Below, piece after piece: positions 53,205 through 64,000 of a stretch of DNA of 64,000 nucleotides. How positions within the stretch are numbered: the stretch's first letter is position 1; each line of letters opens with the position of its first letter. This stretch comes from Mycolicibacterium malmesburyense (lineage in GTDB: Bacteria; Actinomycetota; Actinomycetes; Mycobacteriales; Mycobacteriaceae), in assembly GCF_001050015.1 (NCBI RefSeq), contig NZ_CVTB01000055.1:27093-91092 (forward strand). Reading direction: 5' to 3'. The notes under the pieces were generated by a model. It saw nothing but the letters and a program-made list of their open reading frames with translations, had not been told where the DNA came from and did no database searches. The position numbers and the translations under genes are program-made.

Positions 53205-55952
53205 GTGTCCGGCGTAATCGAACGTCCGGCGGAATTTCGGGCGGTGAGCGATTTCCTGCAATCCGTCGACAGCGGACCGTGTGCGCTCGTCATCGAGGGC
53301 GATGCGGGTGCGGGAAAGACCACACTGTGGTTGGCGGGGATCTCCGCGGCACGTGATCGCGGCCTGCGGATCCTGACGGCGCGGGCCGGGCAGGCGGAGA
53401 CCACGCTGGCGTACGCGGCCGTCGCCGATCTCTTCGGCGACATCCCCTCCGACGTCTTCGCAGGCTTGCCGGAGGTGCAGCGCCTGGCCGTCGACCGCGT
53501 GCTGTTACGCGCCGACGGCGACGGCCCGCCGACCGACCAGGGCGCGGTCGCGGCGGCCTTCACCGCCGCCGTCGGACGACTCTGCGGCGACGGGCCCGTG
53601 CTGGTCGCCCTCGACGATGTGCAGTGGCTCGACCCGTCCAGCCAGGCGGTGGTGGCGTTCGCCGCGAGGCGCTTCGGCGGCCGCGTCGGTGTGTTGGTCA
53701 CCGAACGCACCGAACACGAGGGACCCGGCGCGGCGAGTTGGCTGCAGGTGGGCGATGCATCCGACGTGCGTCGGGTGAACGTCGGCCCCTTGAGCCTCGG
53801 CGGCCTGCATGCGTTGATCTCGACGCGGTTGGGCCGGTCGTTTCCGCGGCCGACGATGGTCCGGATCGCGGAGATCTCCGGCGGCAATCCGTTTTACGCC
53901 CTCGAACTGGCCCGGGCGATCGATGCGGGCGGTTCGCAGTCGGTGTTGCCCGCGACGCTGGCGGAGTTGATGCGCAGGCGGATCGGTCGCCTGGATCGCG
54001 AGACGCAGGTGCTGCTGCTGGCCGCCGCGTGCGAGGCCGCCCCCACCGTCGACCTGTTGGCGCGCGTCACCGACAGCACCGTCGAGCGCACGACCAATTT
54101 GCTCGCCGAGGCCGCCGACAAGGGCATCCTGGCCGTCAACGGGGAGGCCGTGGCGTTCGCGCATCCGTTGTTGGCACGCAGCGTGTACACCGACGCCAAA
54201 CCCGGTGAACGACGGGCCATGCACCGGTCACTCGCCGAGGCGGTGGTGCTTTCGGAGTCCAGAGCGCGGCACATGGCGCTGGCCGCTGCCCGGGCGGATC
54301 CCGCGACTCTAGAGGCCCTGGACACAGCGGCCGAGACGGCGGTCGCGCGCGGCGCGCCCGCCGCGGCCGGCGAAATGCTCGAATTGGCAATCGGTCTCGG
54401 CGGGGACACACCGCCGCGGCGGATCCGCGCCGCGGACCACTACTTGCATGCCGGGGACCTTGAACGCGCGCGTTCGCTGCTCGATGGATTGACCGAGCGG
54501 GTGCCGAGTGGCGTGCATCGGGCGATGGCGCTGAACCTGTTGGCCAGCATGCGAATCCAACACAACAGCTTCACCGAGGCCGTCGAACTTCTCGAACAGG
54601 CACTCGACCACGACGAGGGCAATCGCGAGGTGCGCGTCCGCACTCTTCTGCTGCTGGCGTATGCGCGGCTCAACGCCGGCGACTTCGGCGCCGCGCTGCA
54701 AAGCGCTGAACGGGCGGCGGCCTACGCGGAAGACGTCGGCACCCCCGATCTCACCAGTCAGGTGCTGGCGGTGCGGACCAACATCGCGTGCATGTGTGGC
54801 CGGGGCGTCGACTGGGCGGGGATACGCCGGGCTCTGGCGCTGCAGGACCAAAGCAGCGAGGCGCCGATCGCGTTCCGGGCGAGGGCCAATTACGCCTTGC
54901 TGCTGGCGTTCGTCGGTCGGTTGGGCGAGGCGACCGAACAGATGGCCCTCGTGCGTAAGCGATGCGTGGAGCGAGGCGCGGAGACCGACCTGATCTTCGT
55001 CGCCGTGTTCAGCGCGCTGATCGAGATCTGGCGGGGATGCTACGACGAAGCGACCCGCATCGCCGAGGAGACCGTCGAACGGGCACAGCAATTGGGCGGC
55101 GAACACATGCGCGTCGTCGCCAAGACCATCCAGTCAGCGGTCGCGGCGTATGCGGGCAGGCAGGACGAGACCCGCGACGTGGCGACGAAGGCGATCGAGC
55201 TCGCGCAGCGTTGCGGTTCTCCCCGCCTGGCGGACTGGGCCGCGATCAACCTGGCGTTCCTCGAGGTGTCGCTGCGCAACTATGAGCAGGCGCTACAGAT
55301 TCTGCAGCCGATGGTCGACCTGTTCCCGTTCCTGCCCGGCACCGAGATCATCACCGTCGGATTCGTCCCCGATGCGGTCGAGGCGATGGTCGCGCTCGGC
55401 CGGGCCGCCGAAGCCGAGCCGATGATCGAGGCGCTGGAATCCAATGGCCGACTGTTGGACAGACCGTGGATGCTGGCAATGGGCGCGCGGTGCCGCAGCC
55501 TCTGGCTGGCCGCGCAGGGCGATGTCGACGAGGCCGCCGATATGGCGAGGGTGGCGCTGACCTATCACGAACGCCTGCCGATGCCGTTCGAGCGTGCCCG
55601 AACCCTGTTGCTGCTCGGCCAATTACAGCGTCGCCAGCGTCAGAAAGAGATGTCGCGCACGACGATGACCGAAGCCCTGGGTGTGTTCGAGTCGTTGGGT
55701 ACGCCGCTGTGGGCGCACCGGGCCCGCTCCGAGATCGCGCGGGCAGGCGCGTCGAGCAACGGGACCATGGGGTTGACGCCGTCGGAGCATCGCGTGGCCG
55801 AACTCGCCGCGTCGGGTATGACCACCAAGGACGTGGCCACCGCACTGTTCATCAGCCCGAAGACCGTCGAAACCAATCTGTCTCGCATCTATCGCAAGCT
55901 CGGGATCCGGTCGCGCGCCGAGCTCGGGCGCGTGTTCGGCGAGACCCTCTGA
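53205..55952 (+). CDS. LuxR-type LAL regulator (AAA ATPase with C-terminal HTH)
   Basis: 915 residues from GTG 53205; TTG 53202 and GTG 53193 are in-frame alternatives (CGAGGGG at 53187-53193 favours 53202 or 53205). The Walker A motif is GDAGAGKTT (about 32-40), Walker B VLVALDDVQWLDPS, and a sensor-like GGNPFYALELAR follows. About 400 residues of TPR-like helices follow. The C-terminal LuxR HTH is LTPSEHRVAELAASGMTTKD then ISPKTVETNLSRIYRKL. LAL regulators activate metabolic gene sets. Its stop is 3 bp from the convergent rmlCD stop, so the target may be the rml genes, but this is a guess. Confidence 0.92.
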   Translation: MSGVIERPAEFRAVSDFLQSVDSGPCALVIEGDAGAGKTTLWLAGISAARDRGLRILTARAGQAETTLAYAAVADLFGDIPSDVFAGLPEVQRLAVDRVLLRADGDGPPTDQGAVAAAFTAAVGRLCGDGPVLVALDDVQWLDPSSQAVVAFAARRFGGRVGVLVTERTEHEGPGAASWLQVGDASDVRRVNVGPLSLGGLHALISTRLGRSFPRPTMVRIAEISGGNPFYALELARAIDAGGSQSVLPATLAELMRRRIGRLDRETQVLLLAAACEAAPTVDLLARVTDSTVERTTNLLAEAADKGILAVNGEAVAFAHPLLARSVYTDAKPGERRAMHRSLAEAVVLSESRARHMALAAARADPATLEALDTAAETAVARGAPAAAGEMLELAIGLGGDTPPRRIRAADHYLHAGDLERARSLLDGLTERVPSGVHRAMALNLLASMRIQHNSFTEAVELLEQALDHDEGNREVRVRTLLLLAYARLNAGDFGAALQSAERAAAYAEDVGTPDLTSQVLAVRTNIACMCGRGVDWAGIRRALALQDQSSEAPIAFRARANYALLLAFVGRLGEATEQMALVRKRCVERGAETDLIFVAVFSALIEIWRGCYDEATRIAEETVERAQQLGGEHMRVVAKTIQSAVAAYAGRQDETRDVATKAIELAQRCGSPRLADWAAINLAFLEVSLRNYEQALQILQPMVDLFPFLPGTEIITVGFVPDAVEAMVALGRAAEAEPMIEALESNGRLLDRPWMLAMGARCRSLWLAAQGDVDEAADMARVALTYHERLPMPFERARTLLLLGQLQRRQRQKEMSRTTMTEALGVFESLGTPLWAHRARSEIARAGASSNGTMGLTPSEHRVAELAASGMTTKDVATALFISPKTVETNLSRIYRKLGIRSRAELGRVFGETL

Positions 55953-55955
55953 GCG

Positions 55956-57380
55956 TTACCGGGATTCCATCGACTCTCTGACGTAATCCTGGAGCGATTC
56001 GTCCGCGTCGGCCGGTTCGAAACCCACCGACTGGGTTTTGGCGAGGTCCAGGACGCTGTTGGCGGGCCGGGGTGCGACGGCTTTCGACGCGTCGGCGAAG
56101 TATTGCGCCGTGGTGACACCGGTGACCCGGTTCGGATCATGACCGGCGAGTTCGAACGTCCGTCTCGCGATGTCTGCCCACGACGTCACGGCTCCCGACC
56201 CGGTGACGTTGTACGTTCCGTACGGCGCACGTATGTCCAGTAGGTGACGGATCGCTCTCGCAAGTTCCGATGTGAATGTCAGCCGACCTCTTTGATCGTT
56301 CACGACACCAGGATTCACCCCTCGCTCGGCGAGCGACAGCATGGTACGCACGAAGTTGTTCCCGTCTCCGATCACCCACGAGGTGCGCACGATATAGTGC
56401 TGATCGACCGTGGCAACGATCTGATCGCCGGCGGCCTTGGTTTGCCCGTACACACTGAGAGGCGACACCGGCTCATCCTCGAGGTAGGGCGTAGACGCGC
56501 AACCGTCGAAGACATACTCGCTCGAGATATGCACGAGGGTGATGTTGTGCTCAGTGGCGATACGCGCCAGCGAGGCGACACCGGCGACATTAACGGCCCA
56601 CGCCACCGCACGGCCTTCTGGAGTCTCTGCCGTGTCCACTGCCGTATACGCCGCAGCGTTGATGATCGTTTCGTAGTCACGCCAGCGACGCGCCGTCTCG
56701 ATATCGCGACCGCTGAGGTCGATTTCGTCAACGTCCACGAACTCGACTTGCGGAGTGCCGGCGTACAGCTCGCGCAATGCCCGGCCCAATTGTCCACCAG
56801 CGCCGAGCACTAGGGTCTTCCGCGCCGGGACCGGGCTGACTTCCGTCAGTCGAGGATGCCCGCGATCCTTCTCGGACAGCACCGCCCGCTCCAACGGGAT
56901 CGGCCAGCTGATGGCGACGGTTTCGTCGGCGAGATTGAGTGACGTGTACTCCCCATCGGGCGAGTAGTGATCGTTCACCAAATAGGTATAGACGCTGTTC
57001 GGCTCCAAGGTCTGGAATGCATTCCCGACGCCCCGAGGAACGAATACCGCTCTAGAAGGATCGATCTCGGTGGTGTAGGTGGTGCCGAATGTGGGCCCCT
57101 CGCGAAGGTCCACCCACGCTCCGAAGACCCGACCGGCGGCGACGGAACTGAACTTGTCCCAGGGTTCGGCGTGCACTCCCCGCGTAGTGCCGACGGCTTC
57201 GTTGAAGGATACGTTGTTCTGCACGGGCTTGAAGTCGGGCAAGCCGAGCGCGACCATCTTCTCGCGCTGCCAATTCTCTTTGAACCACCCTCGGTTGTCA
57301 CCATGAACTGGCAGCTCCCAGACGACCAACCCGGGTATGGGAGTTGTGATGGCGCGCAGGGGTTTACCGAACTCTGTCAC
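55956..57380 (-). CDS. rmlCD: Fused dTDP-4-keto-rhamnose 3,5-epimerase / dTDP-rhamnose synthase
   Basis: 474 residues from GTG 57380 (MTEFGKPLRAITTPI), 13 bp after rmlB. Residues 1-190 are an RmlC cupin (HGDNRGWFKENWQ, TRGVHAEPWDKFSSV with the active-site His, VPRGVGNAFQTLEPNSVYTYLV). Residues ~200-474 are RmlD (SDR): VLGAGGQLGRALREL, NAAAYTAVDTAE, VHISSEYVFDG, VYGQTKAAGDQ (Tyr-x3-Lys) and YNVTGSGAVTSWADIAR. The last two steps to dTDP-L-rhamnose are thus in one chain, as in some other actinobacteria. Both active sites look intact. The product feeds rhamnosyl transfer to the cell wall or glycolipids. Confidence 0.93.
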   Translation of the reverse strand: MTEFGKPLRAITTPIPGLVVWELPVHGDNRGWFKENWQREKMVALGLPDFKPVQNNVSFNEAVGTTRGVHAEPWDKFSSVAAGRVFGAWVDLREGPTFGTTYTTEIDPSRAVFVPRGVGNAFQTLEPNSVYTYLVNDHYSPDGEYTSLNLADETVAISWPIPLERAVLSEKDRGHPRLTEVSPVPARKTLVLGAGGQLGRALRELYAGTPQVEFVDVDEIDLSGRDIETARRWRDYETIINAAAYTAVDTAETPEGRAVAWAVNVAGVASLARIATEHNITLVHISSEYVFDGCASTPYLEDEPVSPLSVYGQTKAAGDQIVATVDQHYIVRTSWVIGDGNNFVRTMLSLAERGVNPGVVNDQRGRLTFTSELARAIRHLLDIRAPYGTYNVTGSGAVTSWADIARRTFELAGHDPNRVTGVTTAQYFADASKAVAPRPANSVLDLAKTQSVGFEPADADESLQDYVRESMESR

Positions 57381-57393
57381 TCGTAGGCTTTCT

Positions 57394-59261
<1,868 letters not shown>

Positions 59262-59330
59262 GAGCCCAATCGTGACATACAGCGAATTTGCGCTCGCAGA
59301 GACGCTGGGCCGAAGGGCGAGCCTCGCGCC

Positions 59331-61208
59331 TCAGGCCGCGGCCGGTGTCGAGTCCTTCGAGTCCTGCGCGTCGTCAGCACCCTCCGGATCGTTGGCGTTG
59401 CCGGTCGGGTCCGGCTTCGTCGTGAGGCCCTCTGAGGGGTCCGGGTTCGACGGGGCGATTCGCTGGACGGTCCCCTTGCCGTCGTCCTTGGATCCCTCGG
59501 TCCGCTGATTGGGCGAAGCGTTCAACGACACGCTGCGACCGTTCGCGTCGACCCTGTTCAGTGCGGGGTTGCTCTCGAGCTGGGGATCCTTCTTGACCTC
59601 CGGATCCTTCTTGGCGTCGGGACCCTTCACAGCTGTCACGACGTTGCCGTCGGCCGGGTCGGTGGGCTTCTCACCCGCTGTCCCGGTCGGAGCCGGCTCG
59701 ATGACGACGGTCTCCTGCGGCTCCTCGACCACGATGGTCTGGCCTTCGGTCGGATCCGTGATCACGTCGCCTCCGGCGGGGTCCGTGATCTCGCCTTCGG
59801 CCGGGTCCGTCACGACGGAGCCCTCGGCAGGGTCTGTCACGACGGAGCCTTCGACGCCTTCGGTAAGCGTGAGATTTCCCTCGCTGTTGACGGAAAGCAC
59901 CATCGCATCGGGGTCCGCATGGGCGAAACGCCGCGAATCGTCAGCCTGGGTTCCGCTGACACCCGCCAGGTTCTCGACTTCGTCGCCTTGCAGCTCCTCC
60001 TCGTGTTCATCCTGCCCGGGAGCGACCGGTCCAACCGGCTTAGGCGTGATCTCAAGCGGTTTCGGCGCCAATGCCGGGACGAAGTTGCCGAGGAAGTTGA
60101 TCACGCCCTGGACGACAGCCGGAATCAGCTTGGCGACGAGTGTGATCGGGTTGAAGATCGGGATCAGCCCGATCGGCGAGTACTGGCCGTACGGAATGTT
60201 GCGGTTGTATCCCGTCTCTTCGATGATCACCTCGAGTATGGGCTCGAGAAAATCCGCGATCGGCTTGCCGATCAACGGGATGGCATGAAGTGGACGCACC
60301 ACCGGCATCACCTTCGGCCTGACGGTGTAGTACGTCGTGTCGCTGCCGGGGAGTTTCTGAATCTGGACGAGATCCGGATGCTTCTCTGGGTAGGTGGTGA
60401 GCTCCTCCCATTCCTCTATGGTCCAACCACCCGGTGTCTCATTGGGCTCGCTCTCGCCGTTTCTCGCGAGATAGGTGCCGTGGTCATAGTAGAAGCCCAA
60501 GAGCGAGTTGACGATGGCCAATGGATTGAGCAAGTACTGCGGGAAGTCCGCGATGCCTTCCCATCGAATGGCCCAATCCTTGGTCTTGAAATCTGGAGGG
60601 CCGGTCGGCGTGGGCTCGCCAGTAGTCACGTCCAGGATCGGGATATGCCCCAAGATGCCGAGCCGCGTCAGGATTCCGCCGTTCGGGCGGTTCGGGTTGC
60701 CGATGAAGACGAACTCGACTGAATCCAGCCCGGCGATCACATCGTTCCATTCGCCGTTGGCGATCTTCGTCTTGGCGATGGTGACGACCCGCGCGCCCTG
60801 TGAGTACCCGGCGATCACAACCTTGCCATCATGTGGCGGATTCATGCCTTGCATGAGCGCAAGCGTTTCTCTCAGCTTGTCAACGCCCTTTGCGACAGAC
60901 ACGTCGAACTTGTCGCATGACAAGTTCGGGCACCATCCGGGCAGCGGAATGGGCCAGAACGACGCTGGATAGTCGACGCCATCCAACTCGCAGGTGGCGT
61001 CGTCGCACTCCGTTTCTTGCATGTAGTAATTCTGAAAGTTCGACATATAGTCGTCGACGTCGTTCGCGTTCGGCGTCCCGGTGCCCGGCACGATCAACGC
61101 GGTGGCGGCGAGGCTGACTGCGGCCAGCAGAGCGGTCGCGGCGCTAAGAACGGCGGCGCTTAGCACCCCCAGCAAAGACAGATAGACGACCCGAATGCAC
61201 TTACGCAT
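59331..61208 (-). CDS. PE-PPE-domain hydrolase with long repetitive C-terminal tail
   Basis: 625 residues. A signal/anchor segment (about 1-40) is followed by a PE-PPE-type alpha/beta hydrolase domain (PF08237-like), with VPGTGTPNANDVDDYMSN, KVVIAGYSQGARVV (nucleophile elbow) and FVFIGNPNRPNGGI. Four Cys (CDDATCELDG, CPNLSC) can form disulphides. The second half is disordered Pro/Asp/Lys-rich, including the repeat EGSVVTDPA twice and related DPAEGEITDPAGG units (about 460-500). No PE or PPE N-terminus is present. Probably a cell-envelope esterase. Its base composition looks less GC-rich than the neighbouring ribosomal genes. Confidence 0.85.
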   Translation of the reverse strand: MRKCIRVVYLSLLGVLSAAVLSAATALLAAVSLAATALIVPGTGTPNANDVDDYMSNFQNYYMQETECDDATCELDGVDYPASFWPIPLPGWCPNLSCDKFDVSVAKGVDKLRETLALMQGMNPPHDGKVVIAGYSQGARVVTIAKTKIANGEWNDVIAGLDSVEFVFIGNPNRPNGGILTRLGILGHIPILDVTTGEPTPTGPPDFKTKDWAIRWEGIADFPQYLLNPLAIVNSLLGFYYDHGTYLARNGESEPNETPGGWTIEEWEELTTYPEKHPDLVQIQKLPGSDTTYYTVRPKVMPVVRPLHAIPLIGKPIADFLEPILEVIIEETGYNRNIPYGQYSPIGLIPIFNPITLVAKLIPAVVQGVINFLGNFVPALAPKPLEITPKPVGPVAPGQDEHEEELQGDEVENLAGVSGTQADDSRRFAHADPDAMVLSVNSEGNLTLTEGVEGSVVTDPAEGSVVTDPAEGEITDPAGGDVITDPTEGQTIVVEEPQETVVIEPAPTGTAGEKPTDPADGNVVTAVKGPDAKKDPEVKKDPQLESNPALNRVDANGRSVSLNASPNQRTEGSKDDGKGTVQRIAPSNPDPSEGLTTKPDPTGNANDPEGADDAQDSKDSTPAAA

Positions 61209-61428
61209 GGGTCAACTTTCACACAGCATGCGCGCCAGCGACGAGAAATCCGGCGAACTCGCCGACGAATTTTGTTTGCCAGATGTCTACTGGCGCAACG
61301 CAGCCGTCGTCGCGGGACGAGACAACACAGACACCGGCCCGTCAGCCGTTGGACAGTTCGGCCGAAACCAGGAGCCCGGCGGTAGTTGCCCGGGGAAGCA
61401 ATCGCTTCTGCAGTGAGTCGCCGGACGT

Positions 61429-61452
61429 TGTGGCGCGCAAATCCGCGCCACA
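61429..61452 (-). terminator. rplK-rplA terminator
   Basis: A 9-bp stem (TGTGGCGCG / CGCGCCACA) with a 6-nt loop lies 14 bp beyond the rplA stop. There is no long T run. Confidence 0.6.
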
Positions 61453-61466
61453 GCCGGCTCCTAGGC

Positions 61467-62174
61467 TCAGGCCTCGGCGAAGTTACGCGTGACCGAGGGG
61501 TCGACGGGGATCCCCGGTCCGGTGGTCGTCGAGATGACGACCTTCTTCAGGTAGCGACCCTTCGATGAAGACGGCTTGGCCCGCAGGATCTCATCGATCG
61601 CGGCGCCGTAGTTCTCCGCCAGCGCCTTCTCGTCGAACGACGCCTTGCCGATCACGAAGTGCAGGTTGGCCTGCTTGTCGACGCGGAAGTTGATCTTGCC
61701 GCCCTTGATGTCGGACACGGCCTTGGCGACATCGGGCGTCACGGTGCCGGTCTTCGGGTTGGGCATCAGGCCACGCGGGCCCAGGATGCGGGCGATCCGA
61801 CCGACCTTCGCCATCTGGTCGGGCGTCGCGATCGCCGCGTCGAAGTCCAGCCAGCCGCCCTGGATCCGCTCGATCAGGTCGTCGCTACCGACGGCGTCGG
61901 CGCCCGCGGCCTCGGCGGCCTCGGCCTTGTCCCCGACCGCGAACACCACAACGCGGGCGGTCTTGCCGGTGCCGTTCGGCAGGTTGACGGTGCCGCGCAC
62001 CATCTGGTCGGCCTTACGCGGGTCGACGCCCAGCCGGATCGCCACCTCGACGGTCGCGTCCTGCTTCTTCGACCCCGTCTCCTTGGCCAGCTTCGCGGCC
62101 TCCAGCGGCGTGTACAGCCTGGTGCGGTCCACCTTCTCGGCGGCTTCGCGGTATGCCTTGCTCGTCTTGCTCAT
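61467..62174 (-). CDS. rplA: 50S ribosomal protein L1
   Basis: 235 residues, full length ([20 protein letters not shown] ... [20 protein letters not shown] end). L1 forms the mobile stalk that releases E-site t[22 protein letters not shown] and [17 protein letters not shown] are conserved rRNA-binding segments. It is 98 bp after rplK. Confidence 0.99.
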   Translation of the reverse strand: MSKTSKAYREAAEKVDRTRLYTPLEAAKLAKETGSKKQDATVEVAIRLGVDPRKADQMVRGTVNLPNGTGKTARVVVFAVGDKAEAAEAAGADAVGSDDLIERIQGGWLDFDAAIATPDQMAKVGRIARILGPRGLMPNPKTGTVTPDVAKAVSDIKGGKINFRVDKQANLHFVIGKASFDEKALAENYGAAIDEILRAKPSSSKGRYLKKVVISTTTGPGIPVDPSVTRNFAEA

Positions 62175-62272
62175 TGGTATCTCCTAGTTGCTGAGTTGTG
62201 GTCTGTTCTGAATGCTCTTCGCGCGAGCACTCATCACCGAGCCGATGCCAGCTCTCCCACTGTTCGGTCGAA

Positions 62273-62701
62273 CTACTCGACCGTGATCCCCATCGACCGG
62301 GCGGTCCCGGCGATGATCTTGGCGGCCTGATCGATGTTGTTGGCGTTCAGGTCTTCCTTCTTGGTCTCGGCGATCTCGCGCACCTGATCCCAGGACACCT
62401 TCGCGACCTTGGTCTTGTGCGGCTCGCCCGAGCCCTTCTGCACACCGGCGGCCTTCAGCAGCAGCTTGGCCGCGGGCGGCGTCTTGAGGTTGAAGGTGAA
62501 GCTGCGGTCCTCGTAGACGGTGATCTCCACGGGGATGACGTTGCCGCGCTGGTTCTCCGTCGCGGCGTTGTACGCCTTGCAGAACTCCATGATGTTGACG
62601 CCGTGCTGGCCGAGCGCCGGACCCACCGGCGGGGCGGGGTTGGCCTGCCCGGCCTGGATCTGCAGCTTGATCAGCCCGACGACTTTCTTCTTCGGGGCCA
62701 T
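62273..62701 (-). CDS. rplK: 50S ribosomal protein L11
   Basis: 142 residues from ATG 62701 ([18 protein letters not shown]). [20 protein letters not shown] is the thiostrepton-associated N-terminal proline region, and the C-terminal 23S-binding domain is intact. The open frame extends upstream into the nusG gap without similarity. Confidence 0.99.
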   Translation of the reverse strand: MAPKKKVVGLIKLQIQAGQANPAPPVGPALGQHGVNIMEFCKAYNAATENQRGNVIPVEITVYEDRSFTFNLKTPPAAKLLLKAAGVQKGSGEPHKTKVAKVSWDQVREIAETKKEDLNANNIDQAAKIIAGTARSMGITVE

Positions 62702-62781
62702 GGCTGTGGTGTTTCCTCTCTCGTTCAGTGATTTCGGTGCACTAGCCGTCGCCAGGCGATCGGTAGCGCACCCAAATCGCT

Positions 62782-63609
<828 letters not shown>

Positions 63610-63647
63610 TCAGTCCTCTCAGAATTCTCATCCGTCGCGCGTACTCG

Positions 63648-64000
63648 TCAGCCGAACACCAGCGAAACCAGCTTGGCCAGGCCGAAGTCGACACCGCCGA
63701 TCAAGGCCAACATGAAGGCCAGGAACAACAGCACCACGCCGGTGTAGGTGGCCATCTGCTTGCGGTTCGGCCAGATCACCTTGCGCAGCTCGGCGACGAC
63801 CTGCTTCAGGAAGTTCCACACGAACAAGACGGGGTTGCGCGACGGCCCGTCGCCACGCTTCTTACCGGCCTTCTTCTTGGCGCCCGATCCGTTCTTGGTG
63901 GGCGACGCCGCGGTGCCGGTCGACAGATCGACGGCCTCGCCGGCGTCCTCGCCGACCGCGGCCCTTCGGCTCCGCTTCCCCGAGGGGCGGGCGGGTCGGG
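63648..64000 (-). CDS. secE: Preprotein translocase subunit SecE, N-terminus outside window
   Basis: The frame runs unbroken to the right edge and ends at the stop at 63648-63650, so only the C-terminal ~117 residues are present. After a basic/Ala/Thr-rich stretch ([16 protein letters not shown]), the conserved [19 protein letters not shown] motif precedes the single transmembrane helix ([20 protein letters not shown]). SecE is an essential part of the SecYEG channel. The order secE-nusG-rplK-rplA is the standard one. Confidence 0.95.
   Translation of the reverse strand, partial: RPARPSGKRSRRAAVGEDAGEAVDLSTGTAASPTKNGSGAKKKAGKKRGDGPSRNPVLFVWNFLKQVVAELRKVIWPNRKQMATYTGVVLLFLAFMLALIGGVDFGLAKLVSLVFG

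Noticed and set aside
53117..53887. 256-codon minus-strand frame over the LAL regulator start
   Set aside because: Antisense to a clear ATPase domain and without recognisable motifs.

Overview
The window is high-GC actinobacterial DNA from a member of the Mycobacteriaceae. The evidence is the protein set (mycolic acid methyltransferases, MceG/Mkl, FadE8, End, a PE-PPE-domain protein, cutinase) and a gene order that, from memory, mirrors the M. tuberculosis H37Rv segment Rv0638 to Rv0687 read backwards. Deviations from that order mark the accessory parts. No species-level call is possible from the sequence alone.

Left part (1-25 kb): a truncated mycofactocin-type short-chain dehydrogenase and a SHOCT membrane protein, a decayed MFS gene and a cutinase, then the rpsL-rpsG-fusA-tuf operon. 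Next come a TetR gene and two divergent pairs of small exported proteins (DUF3558 and DUF3060), in the place where M. tuberculosis carries mmpS5-mmpL5. These are followed by an echA5-paaX-like-echA4 operon with overlapping genes, fadE8, a PAP2 membrane enzyme, endonuclease IV, a 61-bp tandem repeat, a TetR gene facing a frameshifted thioesterase, a chimeric pseudogene and a cation/Ca2+ antiporter.

Centre (21-42 kb): rpoC and rpoB with a long leader and an 18-bp-stem terminator, a secreted lipase-like hydrolase, a molybdopterin oxidoreductase carrying a repeat-like in-frame insertion, mceG, rplJ-rplL with a structured leader and a terminator, and a tightly overlapping operon of a GH38 alpha-mannosidase, a small FabD2-annotated-type protein and a ROK sugar kinase. 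An EEP-fold phosphodiesterase closes this part.

Right part (42-64 kb): an orphan nucleotidyltransferase, a WYL regulator with DUF2243 and two DinB genes linked by a shared dyad, two LipG-like hydrolases flanking a TetR/MpaB-oxygenase pair and a UbiB-type kinase, and two mycolic acid methyltransferases. An apparently inserted block follows: a LuxR/LAL regulator, rmlA-rmlB-rmlCD (with RmlC and RmlD fused) and a PE-PPE hydrolase with a long acidic tail. The window ends in rplA, rplK, nusG and a truncated secE.

Most of the window is translation, transcription, lipid and envelope metabolism. The accessory points of most interest are a KstR-like box at the left edge, the in-frame repeat insertion in the molybdopterin enzyme, the paired WYL dyads, the chimeric pseudogene, and the rml/PE-PPE insertion. 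I found no CRISPR array, prophage, insertion sequence or recognisable defence island.
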